This document shows positions 18,432-25,618 of a DNA stretch of 43,260 bases, piece after piece. The position numbers were made by a program, and so were the translations under genes. Location of the stretch: positions 1 to 43,260 of the forward strand of contig DAIDIZ010000010.1 in assembly GCA_027451585.1 (NCBI GenBank), written 5' to 3'. Numbering within the stretch: the first letter of the stretch is position 1; every line of letters begins with the position of its first letter. The stretch is from Chlamydiota bacterium. GTDB lineage: Bacteria > Chlamydiota > Chlamydiia > Chlamydiales > SM23-39. The notes beneath the pieces were generated by a model. It was not told the DNA's origin. It worked only from the letters and a program-made list of their open reading frames with translations, and did not search any database.

Positions 18432-18967
18432 CCTCATAAACTTTTCTTTCTCAGTCCTTTCCAACTGATATAAATCTCATTCCCAGTCCAGCCGCAGACC
18501 CTCGCTAGGTGGCTGGCGGTGGTCTGAGTGTTTGTCCTGGGGCGCGGGGGCGAAGCCCCGACAATTCCACACGTGTCTCTACCATGCAAAGGTGTGGTGC
18601 ACCTCATAGGGGGTCTTATATCCCAAGTTTTTTTTAAGAAAATCTAATTCGACCGCCTGCTGTCCGATCTTTCTTTCCAGGTCTTCTCGTCCCGTTCCCT
18701 CTTCCTTGCGACGCTTCCCCTTGCGCTCAAAGACGCTATCAGCGCCATCAATCAATTCCTTTTTCCACTGACTTACCTGAATCGGGTGTACCCCGTACTG
18801 GCTTGCCAGTTGCCCCAGGGTCTTATCTTCTCTCAAGGCCTCTAGAGCAACTTTCTTTTTGAACGCTGCTGTTCTTGGTGTTTTACTCATTTTTTTTACT
18901 CCATGCTCAATAGTTTACGCGCATGAAGTTAACAACTCAACCTGTCCAGTTTTTGGGGTCCACTATA
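18384..18967 (-). mobile_element. Internally deleted IS3-family insertion element (584 bp)
   Basis: Both ends carry TATAGTGGACCC in inverted orientation (18384-18395 and complement of 18956-18967). The similarity extends inward, less perfectly, to GTTAAC(C/T)TCAT about 40-50 bp in. The only coding sequence is a fused OrfA/OrfB remnant on the minus strand. A full IS3-family element is about 1.2-1.5 kb, so more than half is missing. No clear target-site duplication is visible. It interrupts the YhcG fragment on the left and another short gene on the right. It looks like a non-autonomous derivative that could be moved only by a related full copy elsewhere. Confidence 0.8.
18579..18890 (-). pseudogene. 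IS3-family transposase remnant: OrfA joined to the last residues of OrfB
   Basis: The 103-aa product begins MSKTPRTAAFKKKVALEALR, followed by the helix-turn-helix LGQLASQYGVHPIQVSQWKK and a coiled-coil/leucine-zipper region RKIGQQAVELDFLKKNLG, all typical of IS3 OrfA. It then jumps straight to GYKTPYEVHHTFAW, the usual last residues of OrfB. The whole DDE catalytic core is therefore deleted, and the join keeps the frame open. It could still bind DNA but cannot catalyse transposition. Confidence 0.82.
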
Positions 18968-19173
18968 TTTTTCTTCTCAGCCCAACTTTGCAATAGTGTT
19001 GTTCCTGTCTTCTGAATTGCATCAACAACGGCTTCTTCTGCGTCGTCTCCATTATTCAGTTCTTCAAACGCATCTCCATCTGTAATGTCGATCATTTCCA
19101 AAATACAGGCTTTCATCTTGGGGTTGAATCTTAGCGCCGCAACAATAGCTTTTTCTTCTTCGTCTATTTCCAT
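18937..19173 (-). pseudogene. 5' stump of a small acidic ORF cut by the IS element
   Basis: The start is clear: AAGGAGG lies 9 nt before the ATG at 19173 (MEIDEEEKAIVAALRFNPKM). The protein is acidic in the middle (ELNNGDDAEEAVVDAIQK) and ends LLQSWAEKKN before running into the IS end, which supplies its last residues and stop. The 'AEEAVVDAIQKTGTTLLQSW' pattern resembles the N-terminal leader found on some transposases, so it may be the start of an older transposase gene. That identification is tentative. The rest of the gene is not found across the IS. Confidence 0.5.
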
Positions 19174-19365
19174 AACAATCATCCTCCTTAAGGTTAGCAC
19201 TTTACTCCTTAATCCTTTATCGAGACTGTAAAATGTGGCCAATCATTATGTCATGAAAAAATTTTCCTATGTACCACTTTTAATCACACCCAACGCTAAC
19301 AATAGTGTTGTGAAAATAGGAGTAAAACTGTTAATATAAATCACCTACAAAGTAAGGATAGAGTT

Positions 19366-20307
19366 ATGTCATCGAGTGTTGTCAATCAGAGCTCTGGTCA
19401 ATTTCCGATCCCAAAACTTTTAGGCGCTTACCCTGTTGCAGGGGGGCATTTAGTTGTATATCGGACTCGTTCAGCTCCAAATTTTGAATTAAGAGGGGAT
19501 GTAGAGCAGCCGCTCGACGCCGAGATCGATCTTAGATTAAAAGCTTTTGGAGTTCTTGTAAACGATGCCTATTCAAATAATGATAAGTCAGCAAGAGAGG
19601 TGGTGGACTGGATTCCACAACAACCTTATTTAAACCGAGTTCGAGATGACACCTGGTGGAAGAGTTACACCGCACGTTTGGAACCGGACAACTCTACTTT
19701 TTCAATCATTTTGTATAAAGGATTTTCGGGCCGAATTTCTCTGCAGCAGAGCTGTTTTTTTCTCGAAAAAAAAAACCCTTCCATTGGGATTCAGTACGTC
19801 CCGAGGAGCTCCTGGGGTAGTGCCTCAGTTTTCTCGCCTCCAAGCATTAGGAAGCGTTTATCTGAAAAGACGGGCTCCTTAATATTAGAGGTTTCTTATA
19901 ACCGAGAAGTGGGACCGTCATTATGCAAAATCTGCGTATTGGTCGCAGATCCGTCAGAGGATACAGAGCGAATGCTTGTCTCGTTTTTGAGTCAAAAAAG
20001 CGGTCTAGACGCGCTTTTGTCTTTCCGGGAAAGCGGTGCGAAGGCTGACTTGCAGAATTGTTCATTATGGAGTTCTGCAAAGGAAAGGTGTCATCATGTT
20101 CAGAGGGGATCGGATTCAATAGTGTTCTATAAACCCGAGGCTGTTCTGTGTGTCTTAGGAGACGGAAGTCTTGTTCTCCAGTCTGGGATTGAGTTCTGTA
20201 GATGGAGTGCAAATTATTTGGGCAGGATCTCTTTTCAAGACGAGCCGACACCTGATTCGAAAGAGGACAGTAAAGGCTGCGGTGGTAGAGAGAGCAAATC
20301 CCAGTGA
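19366..20307 (+). CDS. Hypothetical protein, unrecognised, with slippery tracts
   Basis: A 313-aa protein I cannot assign to a family. The N-terminus (MSSSVVNQSSGQFPIPK) is Ser/Gln-rich without a signal peptide or membrane segment, which is compatible with, but not proof of, a type III secretion signal. The middle has several aromatic beta-like stretches (YTARLEPDNSTFSIILY) and nine or so scattered cysteines. AAGGA lies 7 nt before the ATG. Codon use looks less constrained than in the neighbours (judged by eye). A T7 and an A10 run lie inside the gene near 19755-19770, and the tail EPTPDSKEDSKGCGGRESKSQ-like segment is echoed out of frame just downstream. It lies within the plasticity island, so lineage-specific origin is likely. 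Confidence 0.6.
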   Translation: MSSSVVNQSSGQFPIPKLLGAYPVAGGHLVVYRTRSAPNFELRGDVEQPLDAEIDLRLKAFGVLVNDAYSNNDKSAREVVDWIPQQPYLNRVRDDTWWKSYTARLEPDNSTFSIILYKGFSGRISLQQSCFFLEKKNPSIGIQYVPRSSWGSASVFSPPSIRKRLSEKTGSLILEVSYNREVGPSLCKICVLVADPSEDTERMLVSFLSQKSGLDALLSFRESGAKADLQNCSLWSSAKERCHHVQRGSDSIVFYKPEAVLCVLGDGSLVLQSGIEFCRWSANYLGRISFQDEPTPDSKEDSKGCGGRESKSQ

Positions 20308-20528
20308 TACCCCCTCGAGAGAAGAGCCCTCACCTGATTCGAGATGGGGGGGGGCTGCATGGTTGCATGACCATTCCCTCGTCTAAAGGCAAGGAATTTA
20401 TATTGACGAGGGAGTCTCCTTTGCCGATCTTCTTTCGACGATGGAATCGTTTTTAGGTCCATTATTGGGATAAAAGTAGAGAGCCGTTTTCGTCCCAGTT
20501 ATTTCCTCTTCGTAGAACCCGGTATCGA
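20308..20528 (+). other. Degenerate tail region with G9 tract and out-of-frame repeat
   Basis: No gene is visible. A 19-bp segment at 20242-20260 (GAGCC..CACCTGATTCGA) recurs at 20324-20342 with two mismatches. The two copies encode EPTPDS and EPSPDS, but in different frames (82 nt apart). A run of nine G lies at 20346-20354. The frame that contains the second copy stays open to 20386. The simplest reading is that the upstream gene once continued through this region and lost its frame. Confidence 0.5.
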
Positions 20529-20556
20529 AGTGGAACGAGTATATACTCGTTCCACT
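20529..20556. repeat. Perfect 28-bp palindrome: two repeat ends head to head (copy D)
   Basis: Two copies of TATACTCGTTCCACT meet in inverted orientation, sharing the central TATA. Together they give a perfect 28-bp palindrome, with the right arm continuing as CCAAAG like the other repeat copies. It lies in the convergent spacer between the hypothetical gene and spoIID, where nothing else is seen. As RNA it would form a long hairpin on either strand. Confidence 0.75.
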
Positions 20557-20618
20557 CCAAAGAAGCAAAGGAAATAGATTTCTCTTTGCGTCTTTGCATT
20601 GATATCGTTGCCTGCTCC

Positions 20619-21806
20619 CTATCGAGCGGCGTTTTTTGGGAGGGCGTTCACGTTGTAGAGACACGCGTCAGGGAAAAACTTCGACAAGATTTTCACTGCG
20701 TTTTCTCCATTTTGGGCAAGCGCCGAGGCTGAATAGAGGCAAAGTCCTGCTCCATGTCCTTTCCCAAAGCCGGAGAAGATCACTTGGTCATCTTTGAGAG
20801 ATATGGTGAAGTCGGAGCTGAGAAGATTTTCTTTCCCAACTAGTTCCTGCAAGGCAAAGAAATTGAGATCGTACGAGTCGCTGACATCTTTGAGTCGGAC
20901 TCCATAGACTTTATTGGATGCTGTATCGACGAATGTTTCAATGGCTTGGATTTGTGAGAGGCCTGCTCGATTGGCAAGTGTTTTCTTCGCCACTTTGCAA
21001 CTCCATTTTGATTCGGCTCGAGTCAGGGCTGCATGAGGAGCTTCTACTCCTTTATCGGGAGCAAAACCGTCTTTGCGGAAGATGGTTTCGTAGCTTGCGG
21101 TTTTCCCGGCGCTATGCTCGGTCCAAGAGGTGGCAAAGGGATGCTGTTCTCCTTTTTCTCTTCGGACAAGGATCAGATGTTTCGTTGAGTCAACCGCTTT
21201 TTCAAGGGGCGAGCCGGGGATGACGAGGGCTGATCCTAAGTAGCCTGCTTCTTGGGAGGTGAGATGCCAGAAGCTGCCATCGTTTTTGGTTGCGTGGAAA
21301 TAGGCATCGGTTCGGACGAGGATGGCCAGAGCTGAGAGGACTTCAGCTTCAAGAGGGGTGGGAAATTGGGAGGTGAGGATCGATTTGACAAACGTTTCGA
21401 TATCGAGTTCATTGATCACATGGACACAGTTGCCCACCCCATAGACGGCAACAGCTCCACTGTACTGAATTCCTCCAACGAAAATCGAAGTTTCTTGCGA
21501 TCTAGGTTTGATGTAAAACTGGTGGATGCCTGGAAATTCTTCTCCCCACTTGAGTCCATTTTCCAGTTCGCGGACCATGAACCGTTTGCCCAAGAGGCCG
21601 GAAGCGATCCGAGATCCATCGTGGGGATTGAGAAGGTAGTAGGGGCCCTTGACTTCAAGAAGAACCTCGGAGGCGTCTTTCTGGAGCAAAATCTGGATAT
21701 TGCGGGGGCTTGTCGGCTCTGTCACATGGACAAAGGAGGGAGTTTCTTTAGCAAAGACGGGGGTGGTGGCTGTTAAGAGTAGGAGGGGATAAATCCATTT
21801 TTTCAT
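20619..21806 (-). CDS. spoIID: SpoIID/LytB-type peptidoglycan remodelling protein
   Basis: The 395-aa protein starts MKKWIYPLLLLTATTPVFAK, a signal peptide with likely cleavage at VFA-KE, so it acts in the periplasm. The SpoIID domain covers about residues 120-385, with INELDIETFVKSIL, ALAILVRTDAYFHA, TEHSAGKTASYE and the C-terminal FGKGHGAGLCLYSASALA. SpoIID-family proteins are lytic transglycosylases acting on denuded glycan strands. From memory, a chlamydial SpoIID has been studied in Waddlia together with AmiA and NlpD in division. It overlaps ruvB by 4 nt (ATGA). No reason to doubt that it is functional. Confidence 0.88.
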   Translation of the reverse strand: MKKWIYPLLLLTATTPVFAKETPSFVHVTEPTSPRNIQILLQKDASEVLLEVKGPYYLLNPHDGSRIASGLLGKRFMVRELENGLKWGEEFPGIHQFYIKPRSQETSIFVGGIQYSGAVAVYGVGNCVHVINELDIETFVKSILTSQFPTPLEAEVLSALAILVRTDAYFHATKNDGSFWHLTSQEAGYLGSALVIPGSPLEKAVDSTKHLILVRREKGEQHPFATSWTEHSAGKTASYETIFRKDGFAPDKGVEAPHAALTRAESKWSCKVAKKTLANRAGLSQIQAIETFVDTASNKVYGVRLKDVSDSYDLNFFALQELVGKENLLSSDFTISLKDDQVIFSGFGKGHGAGLCLYSASALAQNGENAVKILSKFFPDACLYNVNALPKNAAR

Positions 21807-22804
21807 GTTTGTTGCTCCGGGCGTTTCATATATCTATAGGCAAGAGAGGTTGCTTCTCTGCCTCTGGGTGTTCTTTTGATGAACCCTTGCATAATGAGAA
21901 AGGGTTCATATACTTCTTCGATGGTGTGGGGTTCTTCTCCAATGCCAGCTGCCAAATTATTGAGGCCGACAGGTCCCCCGTTGTGATGATCAATCATAAG
22001 GGTTAGGATTTTTTTGTCCATTTCATCTAACCCCAGCTCGTCGATGGCAAGAAGTTTTAGGGCCTGTTGTACAAGGAAAAGGTCGATCTGTTTAGTTTTT
22101 TGGGCTTGGGCAAAATCGCGCACCCAGCGGAGAAGGTTATTCGCGACTCGAGGGGTTCCACGGGATCGTTTGGCGATTTCAAGCAGCGCTTCGTCAGAGA
22201 GTGAAATGGCGAGGAGTTTCGACGATCTGTTTAAAATCTTTTGGAGAACAGGTGGTTCGTAATAGTCGAGCCGTAAGGCGATGAGAAACCGGGATCTCAT
22301 GGGGGCCGTTAGCAGCCCCACTCGGGTGGTGGCCCCGACTAAGGTGAAGGGATGGAGTTTTACTTGAACACTTCTTGCATTGGGACCTGAATCAATCATC
22401 AGATCAAGAGAAAAATCTTCCATTGCCGAATAGAGATATTCTTCGGCCACTTTGCTCAACCGATGGATCTCATCGATGAATAGGATATCTCCTTTCTTGA
22501 GGTTGGTGAGCAGTCCTGCTAAATCTCCTGGTTTTTCAATCGCAGGTCCTGAGGTGATGACCAATTGCGTTCCCATGGCTTTGGCGATGATGTGGGATAG
22601 GGTTGTTTTTCCAAGACCGGGGGGGCCGGAAAAAAGGCAGTGGCCTAGCGCCTCATTTCTCTCTTTTGCAGCGGTTATGACAATTTCGAGTCTTTGACGA
22701 ACGGTGTCTTGCCCGACAAAATCGGAGAGGGTTTGTGGGCGGAGAGGTGTTTCAAAAGGGAGATCGGGCTCCGCAAAGGAAGACTCAATAAAAGCGTTGC
22801 TCAT
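21803..22804 (-). CDS. ruvB: Holliday junction branch migration helicase RuvB
   Basis: Cytoplasmic AAA+ motor that drives branch migration with RuvA and hands junctions to RuvC. The 333-aa protein reads MSNAFIESSF..., with Walker A GPPGLGKTT at about residue 60, Walker B DILFIDEIHRL, sensor GATTRVGLLTAPMRSRF, and the C-terminal winged helix with GPVGLNNLAAGIGE and IQ/IMQGFIKRTPRGR. I chose the ATG at 22804; a slightly longer frame from 22822 starts at a TTG and adds residues not usual in RuvB. The gene lies 51 nt from the divergent small membrane-protein gene, so the two promoters must be close together. Confidence 0.96.
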   Translation of the reverse strand: MSNAFIESSFAEPDLPFETPLRPQTLSDFVGQDTVRQRLEIVITAAKERNEALGHCLFSGPPGLGKTTLSHIIAKAMGTQLVITSGPAIEKPGDLAGLLTNLKKGDILFIDEIHRLSKVAEEYLYSAMEDFSLDLMIDSGPNARSVQVKLHPFTLVGATTRVGLLTAPMRSRFLIALRLDYYEPPVLQKILNRSSKLLAISLSDEALLEIAKRSRGTPRVANNLLRWVRDFAQAQKTKQIDLFLVQQALKLLAIDELGLDEMDKKILTLMIDHHNGGPVGLNNLAAGIGEEPHTIEEVYEPFLIMQGFIKRTPRGREATSLAYRYMKRPEQQT

Positions 22805-22840
22805 ATGTGAAAAATGTAGCAAGAAAAGGATTTCGGGCGC

Positions 22841-22846
22841 TATATC
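22841..22846 (+). promoter_or_regulatory. -10-like TATATC before the small membrane protein gene
   Basis: TATATC ends 9 nt before the ATG at 22856, with no purine-rich ribosome site in between and no clear -35. A weak candidate for another near-leaderless start. Confidence 0.3.
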
Positions 22847-22855
22847 TAAGTGTGT

Positions 22856-23128
22856 ATGGTTTTCTCAAAAAGTTGGTCGTCTGTTTTGTTGGTCTCCCTT
22901 TTCTGCTCATTCTTCTATGTTCAGTCGATGAAGAAGAAGAAAGCGGCTTTGCAAGAAGCTGTTTTTTGCCTCGAGGAAATGGAAAAGGAACGGATCCTAT
23001 CTCTTCATCAAAAAGAGGACCTTCTGCTCCGCCTCGCCTCGCAGTCTGATCCTGGCTGGATTCAGATGATTTTAATGCGCGATCTCGGCGTTGTCCCTGA
23101 AGGCTATCTGAAAGTCTATTTCAAATGA
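22856..23128 (+). CDS. Small bitopic membrane protein with coiled coil
   Basis: The 90-aa protein begins MVFSKSWSSVLLVSLFCSFF, which forms one N-terminal transmembrane segment. It continues with a charged helix (KKKKAALQEAVFCLEEMEKER, then LLLRLASQ) and ends in EGYLKVYFK. Size and topology resemble FtsL/FtsB-type division proteins, but I see no sequence signature and do not claim it. The order small protein-DUF21/CBS-DUF21/CBS matches CT255-CT256-CT257 of C. trachomatis as I recall. A GTG at 22850 could add two residues. The stop overlaps the next gene by 4 nt (ATGA), so it is coupled to it. Confidence 0.7.
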   Translation: MVFSKSWSSVLLVSLFCSFFYVQSMKKKKAALQEAVFCLEEMEKERILSLHQKEDLLLRLASQSDPGWIQMILMRDLGVVPEGYLKVYFK

Positions 23129-24348
23129 TTTTACTCTTAGTGGCTTTGATTGTTTGTTCTGCGTGTCTATCAGGGGCAGAGACCTCTTTATTTTCTCTCT
23201 CTCCCATGACGTTAAAGTCGTACGAGAAGAGTGCCTCTTCGAATAAGAGGATGCTCTTTTTCCTCATGAACCGCCCTCGTGATGTGCTCGTTTCTTTGCT
23301 GATGCTCAACATGTTTGTGAACATTTTGGTGCAAAACACGGTGGCCAATATTTGGGTAGGCGGAGGCCCTTTTTTCAAAGTGGGAGTCCCTCTTGTTTTG
23401 GTTCTCGTCTTTGGGGAGATTTTGCCTAAGTCAATCGCTTTGCCGAACAACACCCGTTTTGCGCCAAAGATCGCCCCCTTCATCGCGAAGATGTCTTCCT
23501 TTTTTCGTCCTATCCGAGATCCCTTGACCCAAGTGACGTTGAGGTTGTCCCGTATCTTCACCCTGTTTTTGAGAAAAGAGGAGCCGATTTCTGCAGATGA
23601 GCTCAGACATGTGCTCCACACTTCGGAGGAAAGTGGAATCCTTCTTCCTGAAGAATGCGATTTAGTCGAAGGCTCTTTGGATTTGCAAGAATCGATTGTG
23701 AAGGAAAGGATGCGGCAGAGGGGCGATATTGTCTATTTCGACATCCAAGAACCTCTCTCTTCTGTTCACTCTTTGTTTGTCGATCAAGAGATCTCTCGGA
23801 TTCCGGTGTGCGATGGAGATTTGGAAAGGCTTCTCGGCATTTTGTCGGTGAGGCGCTATTTCCTTGCACGAGAAAAGATCCATGAGAGTTCCGATTTGCG
23901 TTCGATTTTAAAGAAACCCTATTTTGTCCCTGAGACAATGAGAGGGTCGACTTGCTTACAGCAGCTTAGAGCAACGAGAGAGAGCTTGGCAGTCGTAGTT
24001 GATGAGTATGGGTCGATTTCCGGACTCATTACGCAGGAAGATTTGATCGAGGCCGTTGTGGGAGAAATCCAAGACTTGCGCGATCAAGATCCTCTTTATA
24101 CCCGCTCTGGAGCAGATGTGATCATTGCAAGTGGGAAATTAGAGATAGCCCAGTTTAAGGAGATCTTTGGAATATCTCTAAAACCGGAGGGAAACATGGT
24201 CACTTTAGGTGGGTGGCTCACGGAGCAGCTCGGCGATATTCCGAAGGCAGGAACCAAGTATACAAGTGGTCCATTTATTTTTTATGTTCTCGCTGCAGAT
24301 CCGAATCGAGTGCGTAGGATTCACGTTCGCCTCATGAAGAGGTTCTAG
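23125..24348 (+). CDS. DUF21/CNNM-CBS-CorC membrane protein 1
   Basis: The 407-aa protein has an N-terminal DUF21 (CNNM) domain of hydrophobic segments (ILLLVALIVCSACLSGAETS, FKVGVPLVLVLVFGEILPKS) up to about residue 150. A CBS pair follows (about 185-320: VKERMRQRGDIVYFDIQEPL, LAVVVDEYGSISGLITQEDL), then a C-terminal CorC/HlyC domain (GNMVTLGGWLTEQLGDIPKAG). Family members (CorB/CorC, CNNM, 'hemolysin C') are linked to Mg2+ transport, so a transport role is inferred. The old 'hemolysin' label is not supported by sequence. GEILPK is the family signature. It directly precedes a paralog. Confidence 0.88.
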   Translation: MILLLVALIVCSACLSGAETSLFSLSPMTLKSYEKSASSNKRMLFFLMNRPRDVLVSLLMLNMFVNILVQNTVANIWVGGGPFFKVGVPLVLVLVFGEILPKSIALPNNTRFAPKIAPFIAKMSSFFRPIRDPLTQVTLRLSRIFTLFLRKEEPISADELRHVLHTSEESGILLPEECDLVEGSLDLQESIVKERMRQRGDIVYFDIQEPLSSVHSLFVDQEISRIPVCDGDLERLLGILSVRRYFLAREKIHESSDLRSILKKPYFVPETMRGSTCLQQLRATRESLAVVVDEYGSISGLITQEDLIEAVVGEIQDLRDQDPLYTRSGADVIIASGKLEIAQFKEIFGISLKPEGNMVTLGGWLTEQLGDIPKAGTKYTSGPFIFYVLAADPNRVRRIHVRLMKRF

Positions 24349-24349
24349 G

Positions 24350-25555
24350 ATGGATCATGCGGTCTTTTTTTTCTTGGTGACCTTTTTTGCGATTGCCATC
24401 CAAGGACTTTTTGCTCTTTTTGAGATGGCGGCTCTTTCGATCAATCGGATTCGCCTCCAATATTTTGCGACCCTTGGGCAGAAAAGGGCAATTTGGCTTC
24501 ATCGGCTTCTTTCGCGCCCCTCCTCTTTTTTCGGGACCACCCTGATTGGGATCAATGCTGCTTTGCAAATAGGATCTGAGTCGTCTCGCAAATTTTACGA
24601 ATCGATTCATCTCAACCCCGATTGGGCTCCTCTGACCCAAGTGGTTTTAGTGGTTATTTTTGGAGAACTCTCTCCTATGTTTATTGCGAGGCGCCATCCT
24701 TCCCAGATTGCTCTTGCTTTAACCCCTTTGATGATGCTCTTTGCAAGACTCTTTACTCCTTTTATTTGGATGTTCGATGCTCTGTCTCGAGTGATCCATA
24801 AGTTCATGGGAAAATCGAAAGAGATCCCTCTCTTTTCCTCGAGGGAAGAGGTAGCGATTGCCTTTCGAGAAAGAGAAGAAGGAGAGGATGAACTCGACCA
24901 GTTGACTGAGCAGATTTTTTCTCTCAAAAATAAGAATGCAGGAGAGGTAATGACTCCTTTTGCCAAGATGGTGACGGCCCCCTCCAACGCTTCTGTGGCT
25001 GAGATCCGCCATCTCTTGCAGAGCCATTATGAACCGGTGATCCCTCTCTATCACCATCAAAAAACAAAGATTGTGAAAGTGGTGAACGTTCGAGATCTGA
25101 TGACCCTCAAAGAGGATGAGAGCGTCTCCCAAAAAGGGAAATCGCCTTGGTTTGTGACAAACGATACCTCAATTCTCGAGCTCTTGAACCAGTTTCGGCG
25201 CAATAAGCAAGGTCTCGCTGTTATTTTGGATCTGATGGGCCAGGTGTGTGGAACACTTACTTTAGACCAGATCGTCGCTGAGATTTTTGGGGAAGAGAAG
25301 GAAAAAGGGGAGGAGGTTCCTTCTTTTTACATTGAAAGAACTCTTTTAGGGGAGATGCTGGTCTCCGATTTCAATAGAGAATTCCGGGCAGGTCTTTTGG
25401 CGGAAGAGGATGCGTCTTTGAGCGATCTCATTGTAAAAGAGCTTGGAAGTTTGCCCACCATCGGAGAGGTCATAAGGATCGGTCCTTTCCTCTTCACCGT
25501 GATAGAACCCACTTTACGTGGAGTCAAAAAACTTTCAGTTCGTTCTTCTGGCTAA
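24350..25555 (+). CDS. DUF21/CNNM-CBS-CorC membrane protein 2 (paralog)
   Basis: Starts one base after the stop of the previous gene and has the same plan: DUF21 membrane domain (FFFLVTFFAIAIQGLFALFE, VVLVVIFGELSPM), CBS pair (about 195-310: MTPFAKMVTAPSNASVAEIR, GLAVILDLMGQVCGTLTLDQ) and a CorC/HlyC end (LPTIGEVIRIGPFLFTVIEP). It is clearly a divergent paralog, not a recent duplicate. The motif GEILPK of copy 1 is GELSPM here, so the two probably differ in ion or partner. The pair may form a hetero-oligomer. A dispersed repeat lies directly after the stop. Confidence 0.87.
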   Translation: MDHAVFFFLVTFFAIAIQGLFALFEMAALSINRIRLQYFATLGQKRAIWLHRLLSRPSSFFGTTLIGINAALQIGSESSRKFYESIHLNPDWAPLTQVVLVVIFGELSPMFIARRHPSQIALALTPLMMLFARLFTPFIWMFDALSRVIHKFMGKSKEIPLFSSREEVAIAFREREEGEDELDQLTEQIFSLKNKNAGEVMTPFAKMVTAPSNASVAEIRHLLQSHYEPVIPLYHHQKTKIVKVVNVRDLMTLKEDESVSQKGKSPWFVTNDTSILELLNQFRRNKQGLAVILDLMGQVCGTLTLDQIVAEIFGEEKEKGEEVPSFYIERTLLGEMLVSDFNREFRAGLLAEEDASLSDLIVKELGSLPTIGEVIRIGPFLFTVIEPTLRGVKKLSVRSSG

Positions 25556-25558
25556 TTT

Positions 25559-25618
25559 TATACTCGTTCCACTTCAAAGATGCTCAAAAAAGCCGACTTT
25601 TGCATCATTTTCGGTATA
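25559..25618 (+). repeat. Dispersed repeat, copy B (complete 60-bp unit)
   Basis: The most complete copy. It begins TATACTCGTTCCACTTCAAA, continues GATGCTCAAAAAAGCCGAC and ends TTTTGCATCATTTTCGGTATA. It fills the 49-bp convergent gap between the second CBS gene and the cysteine desulfurase gene and also supplies the last codons and stop of the latter (25605-25618). The two ends share TATA, so tandem copies could join at it, as in copy C. Confidence 0.72.

Noticed and set aside
18381..18970. Target-site duplication for the IS element
   Set aside because: The flanking CTATA-like bases are part of the inverted ends themselves; no direct duplication outside them can be seen.
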